Part shown: one piece after another, positions 1-6,496 of the stretch
Layout: each line of letters begins with the position of its first letter
How positions within the stretch are numbered: position 1 is the first letter of the stretch
Assembly (NCBI GenBank): GCA_030641585.1
Contig: DAOWHE010000055.1
Coordinates: 1 to 13,854, forward strand
Source of the DNA: Dehalococcoidales bacterium
Lineage (GTDB): Bacteria > Chloroflexota > Dehalococcoidia > Dehalococcoidales > ARS1013
Length of the DNA: 13,854 bases
Direction: 5' to 3'
Notes under the pieces: generated by a model
Told to the model about the DNA's origin: nothing
The model's input: only the letters and a program-made list of their open reading frames with translations
The model's database searches: none
Program-made: the position numbers and the translations under genes

Positions 1-210
1 ATTCACCTCAATCACGGTTTGCTTGAGTGGCTTATACTCGGCAAGATACCACCCATAATAGATTCCAGCGGTGACAAGCCCAACGACAACGGCAATGACG
101 GAAATACCTATACTAAGTATAATCCGCTGTCTTCTCTTCTGTTGCTGCCACTGGGAAAGCTGGCGCCTGGTAAACTTGCCTTTTGGTTTTTCTACCTTCT
201 TTTTCGCCAA
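1..210 (-). CDS. Membrane-anchored protein, probably PpiC/SurA-like peptidyl-prolyl isomerase (5' part only)
   Basis: The first 70 codons of a minus-strand gene are visible; the rest lies beyond the left edge. It starts with TTG at 210, since an in-frame TAA lies a few codons upstream and there is no ATG. An AAGAGG ribosome binding site lies 10 bases before it (221-226). The protein begins with a very basic, glutamine-rich cytoplasmic segment (MAKKKVEKPKGKFTRRQLS, then a QQQKRRQR stretch to about residue 29). One hydrophobic helix follows at about residues 30-56, and then the start of an exported part (EYKPLKQTVIEVN). This topology and N-terminus resemble membrane-anchored foldases of the parvulin/SurA type in Chloroflexota, which assist folding of secreted proteins. 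No catalytic domain is visible, so the function is inferred from resemblance only. It lies 40 bases after mobB on the same strand and is probably co-transcribed with it. The gene is sure; the function is moderate. Confidence 0.7.
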   Translation of the reverse strand, partial: MAKKKVEKPKGKFTRRQLSQWQQQKRRQRIILSIGISVIAVVVGLVTAGIYYGWYLAEYKPLKQTVIEVN

Positions 211-250
211 GAATAGTTAGCCTCTTATTAAAACAGGGTGCCAAAATAGC

Positions 251-907
251 TCAATCGGTCTTAGACGGCTGTCTCCTTAGAGAAATCTCGAGACTCCTTA
301 TTTGTGATACCCCCTTCAGGCTGGAGACCATGGCTACCAGGACATTACCGATAATCTTTTTGGGAAAGGTGCTTAAGGTTATGGGGGCATTATTTATGTA
401 AAGAGTAAGCCTTTCTCTTTGGGGTTTTATGAAGCCTTGCTCCAGCAGGTCAGTCAAACCCTTAACATCCTGTGGTGAGAACTGTCTGGTCCTGGTCTTT
501 AAGGGCTCATCGGTAACAATTGCCATAAGCTTACTCACAGCGCTGAAGGGTGGGCCAACCTCCCGGCGATAAACCTCTATCTTGGGCGCCTTGCCTTGCT
601 TGAAACCCTCGGCAAGTATAATATCATAGTCTTCACCGAAGAGGCGGGCTATTTCATTGAGGGTTAGCTCCTCTGTCACCGGCTTCATCAGTACAATCCT
701 ATCCGGGTTGCTGATAGCTGTAGCCTCACTCCCGGCCTGGAGATGACGCCAGCTGTCCTTACCTGGCTGGTCTATCTCAAAGCTATGGTGGCTATGCTTG
801 ATGGTAGCTACCCGATAACCCCTTCGCCGCAGTTCCCCTACCAGTTTTTCTATAAGGGTTGTCTTCCCTGATCTTGATTTACCGATCACCGAAATTATGG
901 GAGGCAT
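251..907 (-). CDS. mobB: Molybdopterin-guanine dinucleotide biosynthesis adaptor MobB
   Basis: MobB is a small cytoplasmic P-loop GTPase that assists MobA in attaching GMP to molybdopterin to form the guanine dinucleotide cofactor. The P-loop GKSRSGKTT lies near the N-terminus, followed by the family pattern: TLIEKLVGELRRRGYRVATIKH with SHHSFEIDQPGKDS, the DSWRHLQAGS region, and ILAEGFKQ...PKIEVYR. I place the start at the ATG at 907 (218 aa). The ATG at 931 (226 aa) would lie only about 5 bases after the predicted transcription start and has no ribosome site, while 907 has AAGGAG upstream. After the roughly 155-residue MobB domain there is an extra C-terminal segment of about 60 residues, including NAPITLSTFPKKIIGNVL and MVSSLKGV. 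Its function is unknown to me, although tails of this kind occur on other MobB proteins. It is first in an operon with the foldase-like gene. It implies that a molybdenum or tungsten bis-MGD enzyme is encoded elsewhere in the genome. Confidence 0.92.
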   Translation of the reverse strand: MPPIISVIGKSRSGKTTLIEKLVGELRRRGYRVATIKHSHHSFEIDQPGKDSWRHLQAGSEATAISNPDRIVLMKPVTEELTLNEIARLFGEDYDIILAEGFKQGKAPKIEVYRREVGPPFSAVSKLMAIVTDEPLKTRTRQFSPQDVKGLTDLLEQGFIKPQRERLTLYINNAPITLSTFPKKIIGNVLVAMVSSLKGVSQIRSLEISLRRQPSKTD

Positions 908-942
908 TTCTCCAGCTTCTCTCCTTTCCATGTAGTTGGTCT

Positions 943-971
943 ATTATAAGTTTTATCCGGCTACAGTGCAA
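943..971 (-). promoter_or_regulatory. Sigma-70-type promoter for mobB
   Basis: On the minus strand, TTGCAC (966-971) is followed by exactly 17 bases and a perfect TATAAT (943-948). Transcription would begin near 936, leaving a leader of about 30 bases to the ATG at 907. This is the main argument for the shorter MobB start. Confidence 0.7.
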
Positions 972-984
972 TTAAATGTAATTG
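969..984. repeat. Inverted repeat at the mobB -35 region (candidate operator)
   Basis: CAATTA (969-974) and TAATTG (979-984) form a perfect 6-base inverted repeat around AATG. It overlaps the mobB -35 box and extends upstream, where a repressor, an activator or an AT-rich UP element could act. No regulator is identified. Confidence 0.35.
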
Positions 985-1026
985 AGGAGTCTCCAGGGCG
1001 GCTAGCAAAGCTCAAATCACAGTCGC

Positions 1027-1043
1027 CCACTTTCCAAAAGTGG
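1027..1043. repeat. Inverted repeat CCACTTT-cca-AAAGTGG in the divergent promoter region
   Basis: A perfect 7-base inverted repeat around a 3-base centre. It covers the likely -35 box of the plus-strand promoter (1031-1036). No T-run follows on either strand and no gene ends here, so it is not an intrinsic terminator. It suits a binding site for a dimeric regulator. That role is inferred. Confidence 0.4.
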
Positions 1044-1060
1044 CCTTGTTATTATATACT
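1031..1060 (+). promoter_or_regulatory. Probable promoter for the sugar pyrophosphorylase-acs operon
   Basis: TTTCCA (1031-1036, 4 of 6 to consensus) is followed by an 18-base spacer and TATACT (1055-1060, 5 of 6). Transcription would begin near 1067, giving a leader of about 55 bases before the ATG at 1122. The -35 lies inside the inverted repeat at 1027-1043. Confidence 0.5.
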
Positions 1061-1110
1061 ATGAGGCTTCAGGAAAACACTACATCGCCGCCAGACATAC
1101 TCTTCAGGCT

Positions 1111-1116
1111 AAGGAG
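1111..1116 (+). promoter_or_regulatory. Ribosome binding site that decides the pyrophosphorylase start
   Basis: AAGGAG sits 5 bases before ATG 1122. Its last base is also the first base of the in-frame GTG at 1116, which therefore cannot be the start used with this site. Confidence 0.8.
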
Positions 1117-1121
1117 TGTCA

Positions 1122-2216
1122 ATGAAAGCCGTTATCCTAGTAGGTGGGCAAGGCACCAGACTTAGGCCGCTCACCATAAATACACCGAAAGCCATGGTGC
1201 CGGTGCTTAACAGGCCATTTCTGGAGCATGTTATACACCACCTCAGTCGGCATAACGCAAGCGAGATAACCCTGGCGCTAAGCCACCTGGCACAACCAAT
1301 TAAAGACTATTTTGGCGATGGCTCCCGGTTTGGGGTCAGGCTTAACTATGTCTTAGAAGAAACCCCGCTGGGAACAGCCGGAGCGGTGAAAAATACTGAA
1401 AGGTCTGAACGGCATTTAGACGAGACCTTTCTGGTACTAAATGGCGATATTATTACCGACCTTGACATCACTGCCATGCTGGATTCCCACTGCCGAAAAA
1501 AGTCAAAGGTAACTATTGCCCTCACCCCGGTTGATGACCCCACCAGCTACGGCTTAATAGAAACCGACGCTCAGGACAGGGTAACGCGATTTCTGGAGAA
1601 GCCCAGTTGGAGCCAGGTAACTACCAATATGATAAATGCCGGTACCTATATTTTAGAGCCAGATGTTATGGCTTATATCCCGCCCCAGACCAGCTTCAGC
1701 TTTGAGCATGAGCTATTCCCACTCCTTCTGGAGCGGGGTGTGCCAATCTATGCCTATCCTTCTGCTGCTTACTGGATAGATATAGGCACCCCAGAAAAAT
1801 ACCTGCGGCTAAATAAAGACCTGCTCAGCGGCCGGGGTGGCCAGTATAGTCTTGGCTCAGGTGGCAAAGTTGTCATTGGGGAGCAGAGTGATATTCACCC
1901 GACAGCTCAGATAAGCGGGCCGGTGGTTATAGGCAGTAACTGCACTATTGGGCAGGGGGTCAGGCTAATCGGGCCAGTGATCATTGGCTCTGGTTGTGTG
2001 ATACTGGATGATTCTGTGATTGAGGAAACTGTGATCTGGCAGGCTGTTAATATAGGAAAGGGGACTGCAGTAAGGCGTTCCATTATTGCCTCAAACTGCC
2101 GCCTTGATGATGGCAGCATCGTGGAAGAAGCAGTGCTGGGGGACAATGTTACCGTGGCCAGTGGTTATAAACTGGAAGCAGGAAGCAAAATCTGGCCGGG
2201 GACGGCAGTCGGGTGA
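1122..2216 (+). CDS. NDP-sugar pyrophosphorylase (mannose-1-phosphate guanylyltransferase-like) with left-handed beta-helix domain
   Basis: The enzyme transfers a nucleotidyl group from an NTP to a sugar-1-phosphate, giving an activated sugar for polysaccharide or glycoconjugate synthesis. Residues 1 to about 225 are a Rossmann-like nucleotidyltransferase domain: signature GGQGTRLRPLT at 8-18, PKAMVPV, the metal-binding LNGDIITDLD, and FLEKP. Residues from about 250 to the end show hexapeptide repeats of a left-handed beta-helix (IHPTAQISGPVVIGSNCTIG and repeats down to IWPGTAVG). Length (364 aa) and layout fit the GDP-mannose pyrophosphorylase/RmlA-long type family. The exact NTP and sugar cannot be read from the sequence; GTP/mannose-1-P is the commonest assignment. 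I choose ATG 1122 because AAGGAG (1111-1116) lies 5 bases before it; a GTG at 1116 overlaps that site. It is followed by acs after 55 bases, although the two functions are not obviously linked. Confidence 0.88.
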   Translation: MKAVILVGGQGTRLRPLTINTPKAMVPVLNRPFLEHVIHHLSRHNASEITLALSHLAQPIKDYFGDGSRFGVRLNYVLEETPLGTAGAVKNTERSERHLDETFLVLNGDIITDLDITAMLDSHCRKKSKVTIALTPVDDPTSYGLIETDAQDRVTRFLEKPSWSQVTTNMINAGTYILEPDVMAYIPPQTSFSFEHELFPLLLERGVPIYAYPSAAYWIDIGTPEKYLRLNKDLLSGRGGQYSLGSGGKVVIGEQSDIHPTAQISGPVVIGSNCTIGQGVRLIGPVIIGSGCVILDDSVIEETVIWQAVNIGKGTAVRRSIIASNCRLDDGSIVEEAVLGDNVTVASGYKLEAGSKIWPGTAVG

Positions 2217-2271
2217 ATATTACGGCGGTAACGCCTGCTGAAAGCCCACAAGCTAAGCCAGGGAGGAAACA

Positions 2272-4224
2272 ATGACCGCCAAACGAGGGATGGATAGCGC
2301 CAGCCGCCTGCCAACCAATACGTATCTGTGGCCGCTCAAGCGGTATACCGAAATGTATCGCCGTTCGCTGGATGAACCTGAAGCATTCTGGGCAGAGCAG
2401 GCACGAAAGCTGGACTGGTTTAAAACCTGGGACAGGGTCCTTGAGTGGCGGCTACCATATGCCAGATGGTTTGTCGGGGGAAAGCTCAACGTCTCTTTCC
2501 AGTGTGTTGACCGCCATGCCACGACGTGGCGAAAAAGCAAAGTGGCCATCTACTGGGAGGGCGAGCCCGGCGATACCAGGGTGCTCAGCTACTCCACCCT
2601 CTTCCGCGAGGTCAACCACTTTGCCTCAGTGCTCAAGAGACTGGGGATAGGCAAAGGGGACAAGATTGCCCTTTATCTGCCGATGATTCCAGAGCTACCG
2701 ATTTTTATGCTTGCCTGCGGGCGAATCGGGGCAGTGTACACGGTGATATTCTCCGGGTTCAGCCCCCAGGCGATAGCCGACAGGGTCAATGATACCCAAG
2801 CGAAGGTCATTATCACCGCCGACGGCGGCTACCGCCGCGGCAAGACAGTCAAGCTCAAAGAGCTAACTGACGAGGCAGTAAAGCTCTGCCCCTCGGTGGA
2901 GAAGGTGGTTGTGATTAAGAGGACGGGAGAAGCAGTCCCGTGGACTAAGGGCAGAGATATCTGGCTTTCCTCGTTGCTTGATGAGCCTCATGAGCCGGTT
3001 GCGCCTGAGCCCGTGGAAGCTACCCATCCGCTGTACATCCTTTATACCTCAGGGACTACCGGCAAGCCGAAGGGTATTATCCACAGCACCGGCGGCTATC
3101 TGGTATACAACCACTCAACCTACCAGTGGGTCTTCAATGCAAGGGAGGAGTCTGTCTTCTGGTGCACCGCTGATGTCGGCTGGGTAACCGGTCACAGCTC
3201 CATAGTCTATGGTCCCCTGTCCCATGGCGCCGCTATCGTCATCTATGAAGGGGCTGCTGACTACCCAACCCTTGACCGCTGGTGGAATATTATAGAAAAA
3301 TACGGGGTTACCATCCTGTACACATCACCAACAGCGATACGGATGTTTATGCGCTCTGGAGAAGAATGGCTAAAGAAGCACGACCTCTCCAGCCTGGAGC
3401 TTCTGGGCAGCGTCGGCGAGCCGATAAACCCGGAGGTATGGCAATGGTACTACAAGAATGTCGGGCGAGAGATGTGTCCCGTTGTTGACACCTGGTGGCA
3501 GACGGAGACCGGGGGTATCATGATATCACCTGCCCCCGGGATTGAGCCAATACCATTAAAACCGGGCTCAGCAACCCTGCCCCTTCCCGGAGTTGATGCC
3601 GCTGTAGTTGATGCCAGTGGCAAAGAATTACCTCCATGTCATACGGGATACCTAGTAATAAAAAGACCATGGCCTGGTTTGCTGCTTGACATCTATGGCA
3701 ACCCCGAGCGCTACCGAGAGGCCTACTGGTCACGCTTCCCCGGTGTCTATTATACCGGGGACTTCGCCATGCGTGACGAAGATGGCTATTTCTGGGTGCT
3801 AGGTAGAGCTGACGAGGTGCTAAAAGTCGCCGGACATCGCCTCGGGACGGCAGAGATTGAAAGTGCTGTTATCTCCCATCCTGCTGTAGCTGAGGTAGCC
3901 GCCACCAGCCGGCCAGACGCCGTTAAAGGGCAGGCCATCGTCCTCTTTATCACCTTGAAAGAGGGAAATTCACCTTCAGATGCCCTGAGAAAAGACATCA
4001 TAAAACATGTTCGTCAGACTATTGGTCCCGTTGCCACCCCATCCAAGGTTTACTTTGTCCAGTCCCTGCCCAAAACAAGGAGCGGTAAGATTATGCGCCG
4101 CGTCCTTAAGGCCGTCGCCTCAGGAGAGAGCATTGGCGACATTACCAGCCTGGACGACGAAACATCGGTTGCCGAAGCGAAGCGTGCCTACCAGAGCTTA
4201 AAGAAGACCCAAGGGGGCGTCTAA
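2272..4224 (+). CDS. acs: Acetyl-CoA synthetase, AMP-forming
   Basis: It activates acetate with ATP to acetyl-AMP and then acetyl-CoA, linking acetate uptake to central carbon metabolism in the cytoplasm. The 650 aa length is normal for the family. An N-terminal Acs region (about 25-85) precedes the adenylation core. ATP-binding motif YTSGTTGKPKG is at 258-268 and DTWWQTETGG at 406-415. W409 corresponds to the Trp (W414 in Salmonella Acs) that closes the acyl pocket and favours acetate over longer acids. YTGD is at 494-497 and the hinge-side GHRLGTAEIES at 521-531. K606 in PKTRSGKIMRR is the catalytic lysine that Pat/CobB-type systems acetylate and deacetylate in other bacteria (K609 in Salmonella). 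A ribosome site GGAGG lies at 2262-2266. It is second in an operon and ends 36 bases before a strong terminator. Propionate as an alternative substrate cannot be excluded. Confidence 0.93.
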   Translation: MTAKRGMDSASRLPTNTYLWPLKRYTEMYRRSLDEPEAFWAEQARKLDWFKTWDRVLEWRLPYARWFVGGKLNVSFQCVDRHATTWRKSKVAIYWEGEPGDTRVLSYSTLFREVNHFASVLKRLGIGKGDKIALYLPMIPELPIFMLACGRIGAVYTVIFSGFSPQAIADRVNDTQAKVIITADGGYRRGKTVKLKELTDEAVKLCPSVEKVVVIKRTGEAVPWTKGRDIWLSSLLDEPHEPVAPEPVEATHPLYILYTSGTTGKPKGIIHSTGGYLVYNHSTYQWVFNAREESVFWCTADVGWVTGHSSIVYGPLSHGAAIVIYEGAADYPTLDRWWNIIEKYGVTILYTSPTAIRMFMRSGEEWLKKHDLSSLELLGSVGEPINPEVWQWYYKNVGREMCPVVDTWWQTETGGIMISPAPGIEPIPLKPGSATLPLPGVDAAVVDASGKELPPCHTGYLVIKRPWPGLLLDIYGNPERYREAYWSRFPGVYYTGDFAMRDEDGYFWVLGRADEVLKVAGHRLGTAEIESAVISHPAVAEVAATSRPDAVKGQAIVLFITLKEGNSPSDALRKDIIKHVRQTIGPVATPSKVYFVQSLPKTRSGKIMRRVLKAVASGESIGDITSLDDETSVAEAKRAYQSLKKTQGGV

Positions 4225-4259
4225 GAGCAGCTATCTCCTAAATATCTTATGGGGTGTTT

Positions 4260-4286
4260 AAGAGGGGCGTTAGCCCCTCTTTTTTA
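4260..4286 (+). terminator. Intrinsic terminator after acs
   Basis: AGAGGGGC (4261-4268), loop GTTA, and GCCCCTCT (4273-4280) form a perfect 8-base GC-rich stem. The stem is followed directly by five T and extended by one A-T pair. It closes the pyrophosphorylase-acs operon. Confidence 0.92.
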
Positions 4287-4289
4287 ATC

Positions 4290-4330
4290 CTTCCCCCTCC
4301 CTTACCAAGGGAGAGAAATAAAGGGGGTGG
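4290..4330. repeat. GC-rich palindromic element, possibly a dispersed repeat
   Basis: CTCCCTT (4297-4303), ACC, and AAGGGAG (4307-4313) form a perfect 7-base stem. An outer C-run (4293-4297) can alternatively pair with the G-run at 4323-4327. The element lies between the acs terminator and the prfA promoter. Elements with this kind of CCCTCCCTT/AAGGGAG core are often repeated many times in a genome. Only one copy is seen here, so a dispersed repeat is an inference. Confidence 0.4.
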
Positions 4331-4380
4331 GTTCAATAAATAATCCCATTATTTTTTGCCTAGAGTGCTACCTAAGGCTG

Positions 4381-4389
4381 TGATATAAT
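4381..4389 (+). promoter_or_regulatory. Extended -10 promoter for prfA-prmC
   Basis: TGA-TATAAT (TATAAT at 4384-4389) is a perfect -10 box with the TGn extension. At 17 bases upstream there is only a poor -35 (TAGAGT, 4361-4366), which the extended -10 may compensate. The start of transcription would be near 4396, about 15 bases before ATG 4411. Confidence 0.65.
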
Positions 4390-4410
4390 AATAGGGCGAG
4401 GTGTACTTCC

Positions 4411-5481
4411 ATGCTAGACCGATTGGATAAACTGGAAAGACGCTATCAGGAGCTGGAACAGCAAATGGCTACGCCTGAAGTGGCCTCTGACCCCAAACGG
4501 CTTCAGATGCTGGCTCAGGAAAGGGCCGGCCTTGAGAGTCTGGTAACAAAATATAGAAAGCATAAGGCTATTACCAAGTCGCTTAAAGAAACAAGAGCAA
4601 TGTTAATCGGTGGCTTGGACGAAGATATGGCGACTTTGGTAAGACAAGAGATAGCAAGCCTTGAATCCCAGCTTGCCCGTCTGCTTAAAGAGATAAAGCT
4701 TGCTCTTTTGCCCAAGAACCCCAATGATAATAGGAACGTTATTATGGAAATCAGGGCCGGAACCGGTGGCGACGAGGCCGGGTTATTTGCTGCTGACCTT
4801 TTCCGCATGTATAGCCGTTATGCTCAATCTAAGGGTTGGGCAATAGATATCATTAGTATGAATGAAACCTCTATTGGCAGCATTAAGGAAGCCATCTTTG
4901 AAATAAAAGGCAAAGGTGCCTTCAGCCGCTTTAAGTATGAAAGAGGCGTCCACCGCGTACAGCGAGTGCCCACCACCGAATCCTCGGGTAGAATTCACAC
5001 CTCCACGGCGACAGTAGCCGTCCTGCCGGAAGCTGATGAAGTAGAAGTATCTATAAAGCCTGAGGACTTAAAGACTGACATCTTCCATAGTGGAGGTGCC
5101 GGTGGGCAGAATGTCAACAAGGTAGCCACCGCAGTACGCATCACTCACCTACCTACAGGCATGGTGGTTATCTGCCAGGATGAACGCTCACAGCTAAGGA
5201 ACCGAACGAAGGCCATGGCTGTGCTCCGAGCCCGGCTTTTAGCGCTAGAGCAACGTCGGCAGGAAGGTGAGATAATCGAACAGCGTCGCTCTCAGGTAGG
5301 TAGCGGTGAACGCGCCGAAAAGATTAGAACCTATAACTTCCCCCAAGACCGTATCACCGACCATCGCACTGGTCTAAGTATGCGCAACTTGCCCCGAATC
5401 ATGGTCGGGGAGCTTGATGAGCTTATTGACGCCATAGCTACCAGTGAACAGGCAAAACAGCTAGAGGCTCAAGCGGTATGA
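4411..5481 (+). CDS. prfA: Peptide chain release factor 1
   Basis: RF1 reads UAA and UAG stop codons in the ribosomal A site and triggers release of the finished peptide. The 356 aa length is typical. The N-terminal coiled-coil domain (about 1-100, MLDRLDKLERRYQELEQQM onward) is followed by the core. There RAGTGGDEAGLFAADLFRMY is the domain signature. P187-T188-T189 in RVPTTESSGRIHTS fits the P-x-T tripeptide anticodon of RF1 rather than the SPF of RF2. The catalytic GGQ is at 231-233 inside GGAGGQNVNKVATAVR. Q233 is the glutamine methylated by PrmC, which is encoded directly downstream. GAGG upstream of ATG 4411 serves as ribosome site. The stop codon overlaps the prmC start as ATGA. Confidence 0.97.
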   Translation: MLDRLDKLERRYQELEQQMATPEVASDPKRLQMLAQERAGLESLVTKYRKHKAITKSLKETRAMLIGGLDEDMATLVRQEIASLESQLARLLKEIKLALLPKNPNDNRNVIMEIRAGTGGDEAGLFAADLFRMYSRYAQSKGWAIDIISMNETSIGSIKEAIFEIKGKGAFSRFKYERGVHRVQRVPTTESSGRIHTSTATVAVLPEADEVEVSIKPEDLKTDIFHSGGAGGQNVNKVATAVRITHLPTGMVVICQDERSQLRNRTKAMAVLRARLLALEQRRQEGEIIEQRRSQVGSGERAEKIRTYNFPQDRITDHRTGLSMRNLPRIMVGELDELIDAIATSEQAKQLEAQAV

Positions 5482-6323
5482 CCCTGAGAGAGTGCCTGAG
5501 TTATGGACGGGAAACTCTTGCCAGTAGTAATATTGAGTATCCCTCTCTGGAGAGTGAGCTGCTGCTAAGGCAGACACTGATAATAAGCCGAGTTCAACTG
5601 TATCTGGACTTTGACCTTGAGCTAAGCCATGAACAGGGGGAGACATTTTGGGGGCTGGTTAAACGTCGCCTGGAAGGTGAACCTACGGCTTATATAAGCG
5701 GCCATCGTGAATTCTATGGGCTCGATTTCTATATTAACCCCAGCGTCCTTATCCCCAGACCGGAAACCGAGCTACTGGTAGAAAAGACCATCAATCTGGC
5801 TAAGGGCTGTATCTTGCCCGTCATTGCCGATATTGGCACCGGCTGTGGCGCCATTGCCATCAGCCTGGCACTAAAGTTGCCACGGGCTAAAATCTATGCC
5901 ACCGATATCTCAGCCTCAGCCCTGGAAGTGGCCCGAGCCAACTGCTTAAAACACGGGTTAACAAGCAGGGTCTCTCTTCTTCAGGGTAATATGCTTGAGC
6001 CACTACCTCGGCCAGTTGACTTCATAGTAAGTAACCTGCCCTATGTTAAGGAAGAAGAGATAAGCGATGATAATTTTGAGCCAGTCCTGGCGCTTAACGG
6101 GGGTGGCGATGGTCTGGAGCCGATACGCCGGCTGTGCCATCAGGTAGGCGGCAAACTACGCCCAGGAGGCTACCTGCTTCTGGAGATTGGGCAGGGGCAG
6201 CAAGCAGCTGTAACCAGCTTGCTTAGTAGCCTCTTCCCTTTGGCTGAGATAGAGGTGACGCCGGATTTAAGCGGCATAGACCGCATGGTAAGCGCTGTCT
6301 TATCACCCATCTCGGAGGCATAG
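5478..6323 (+). CDS. prmC: Release factor glutamine N5-methyltransferase PrmC (HemK)
   Basis: It methylates the GGQ glutamine of release factors, using S-adenosylmethionine, to raise their termination activity. The N-terminal helical RF-binding domain (about 1-85) leads into RPETELLVE (94-102). The Rossmann methyltransferase core follows, with SAM motif ADIGTGCGAIAISLAL (117-132). The active-site motif, normally NPPY, reads N186-L187-P188-Y189. N, P and Y, which cradle the substrate glutamine amide, are kept, so I expect it to be active. Its length (281 aa) is normal. The start overlaps the prfA stop by 4 bases (ATGA), so translation is coupled to that of its own substrate. The AGAGG-like site lies inside the end of prfA. 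Confidence 0.95.
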   Translation: MTLRECLSYGRETLASSNIEYPSLESELLLRQTLIISRVQLYLDFDLELSHEQGETFWGLVKRRLEGEPTAYISGHREFYGLDFYINPSVLIPRPETELLVEKTINLAKGCILPVIADIGTGCGAIAISLALKLPRAKIYATDISASALEVARANCLKHGLTSRVSLLQGNMLEPLPRPVDFIVSNLPYVKEEEISDDNFEPVLALNGGGDGLEPIRRLCHQVGGKLRPGGYLLLEIGQGQQAAVTSLLSSLFPLAEIEVTPDLSGIDRMVSAVLSPISEA

Positions 6324-6371
6324 ACTACTCTCCTCTGGCTCCACTTACCTGATGGGAAAGGGTGCTGCCAG

Positions 6372-6424
6372 CCTTCATCAGCAAATGAAGGTAGCTATCA
6401 AAAAAGGGCAGGGCTTTTACCCTG
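6372..6424. terminator. Two hairpins between the convergent prmC and EF-G-like genes
   Basis: The first hairpin is CCTTCAT (6372-6378) with ATGAAGG (6385-6391), a 7-base stem with a 6-base loop. The second is CAGGG (6409-6413) with CCCTG (6420-6424). On the minus strand the second hairpin is followed, after CCC, by six T, so it may end transcription from the EF-G-like operon. On the plus strand it has only a short T-run (TTTAT). A bidirectional termination region is likely but each half is weak. The rest of the 173-base gap shows nothing else I recognise. Confidence 0.5.
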
Positions 6425-6496
6425 TTTATCGCCCCTCCAATTGTTCCGTTGCCAATGCCTATGCATATCCACAGCTACATAGGCCAATTTTTACAG

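Noticed and set aside
908..931. Longer MobB start at 931
   Set aside because: It lies about 5 bases after the predicted transcription start and has no ribosome site; residues before MPPIISVIG do not match the family. A leaderless start is not excluded.
1116..1121. GTG start two codons upstream of the pyrophosphorylase ATG
   Set aside because: It overlaps the AAGGAG ribosome site, which is well spaced only for ATG 1122.
2224..2235. Small hairpin GGCG-GTAA-CGCC between the pyrophosphorylase and acs genes
   Set aside because: Only 4 base pairs and no T-run; too small to claim a terminator or regulator.
2372..2792. Plus-strand frames overlapping acs in other phases
   Set aside because: Acs is conserved throughout and these frames give low-complexity, domain-free peptides.
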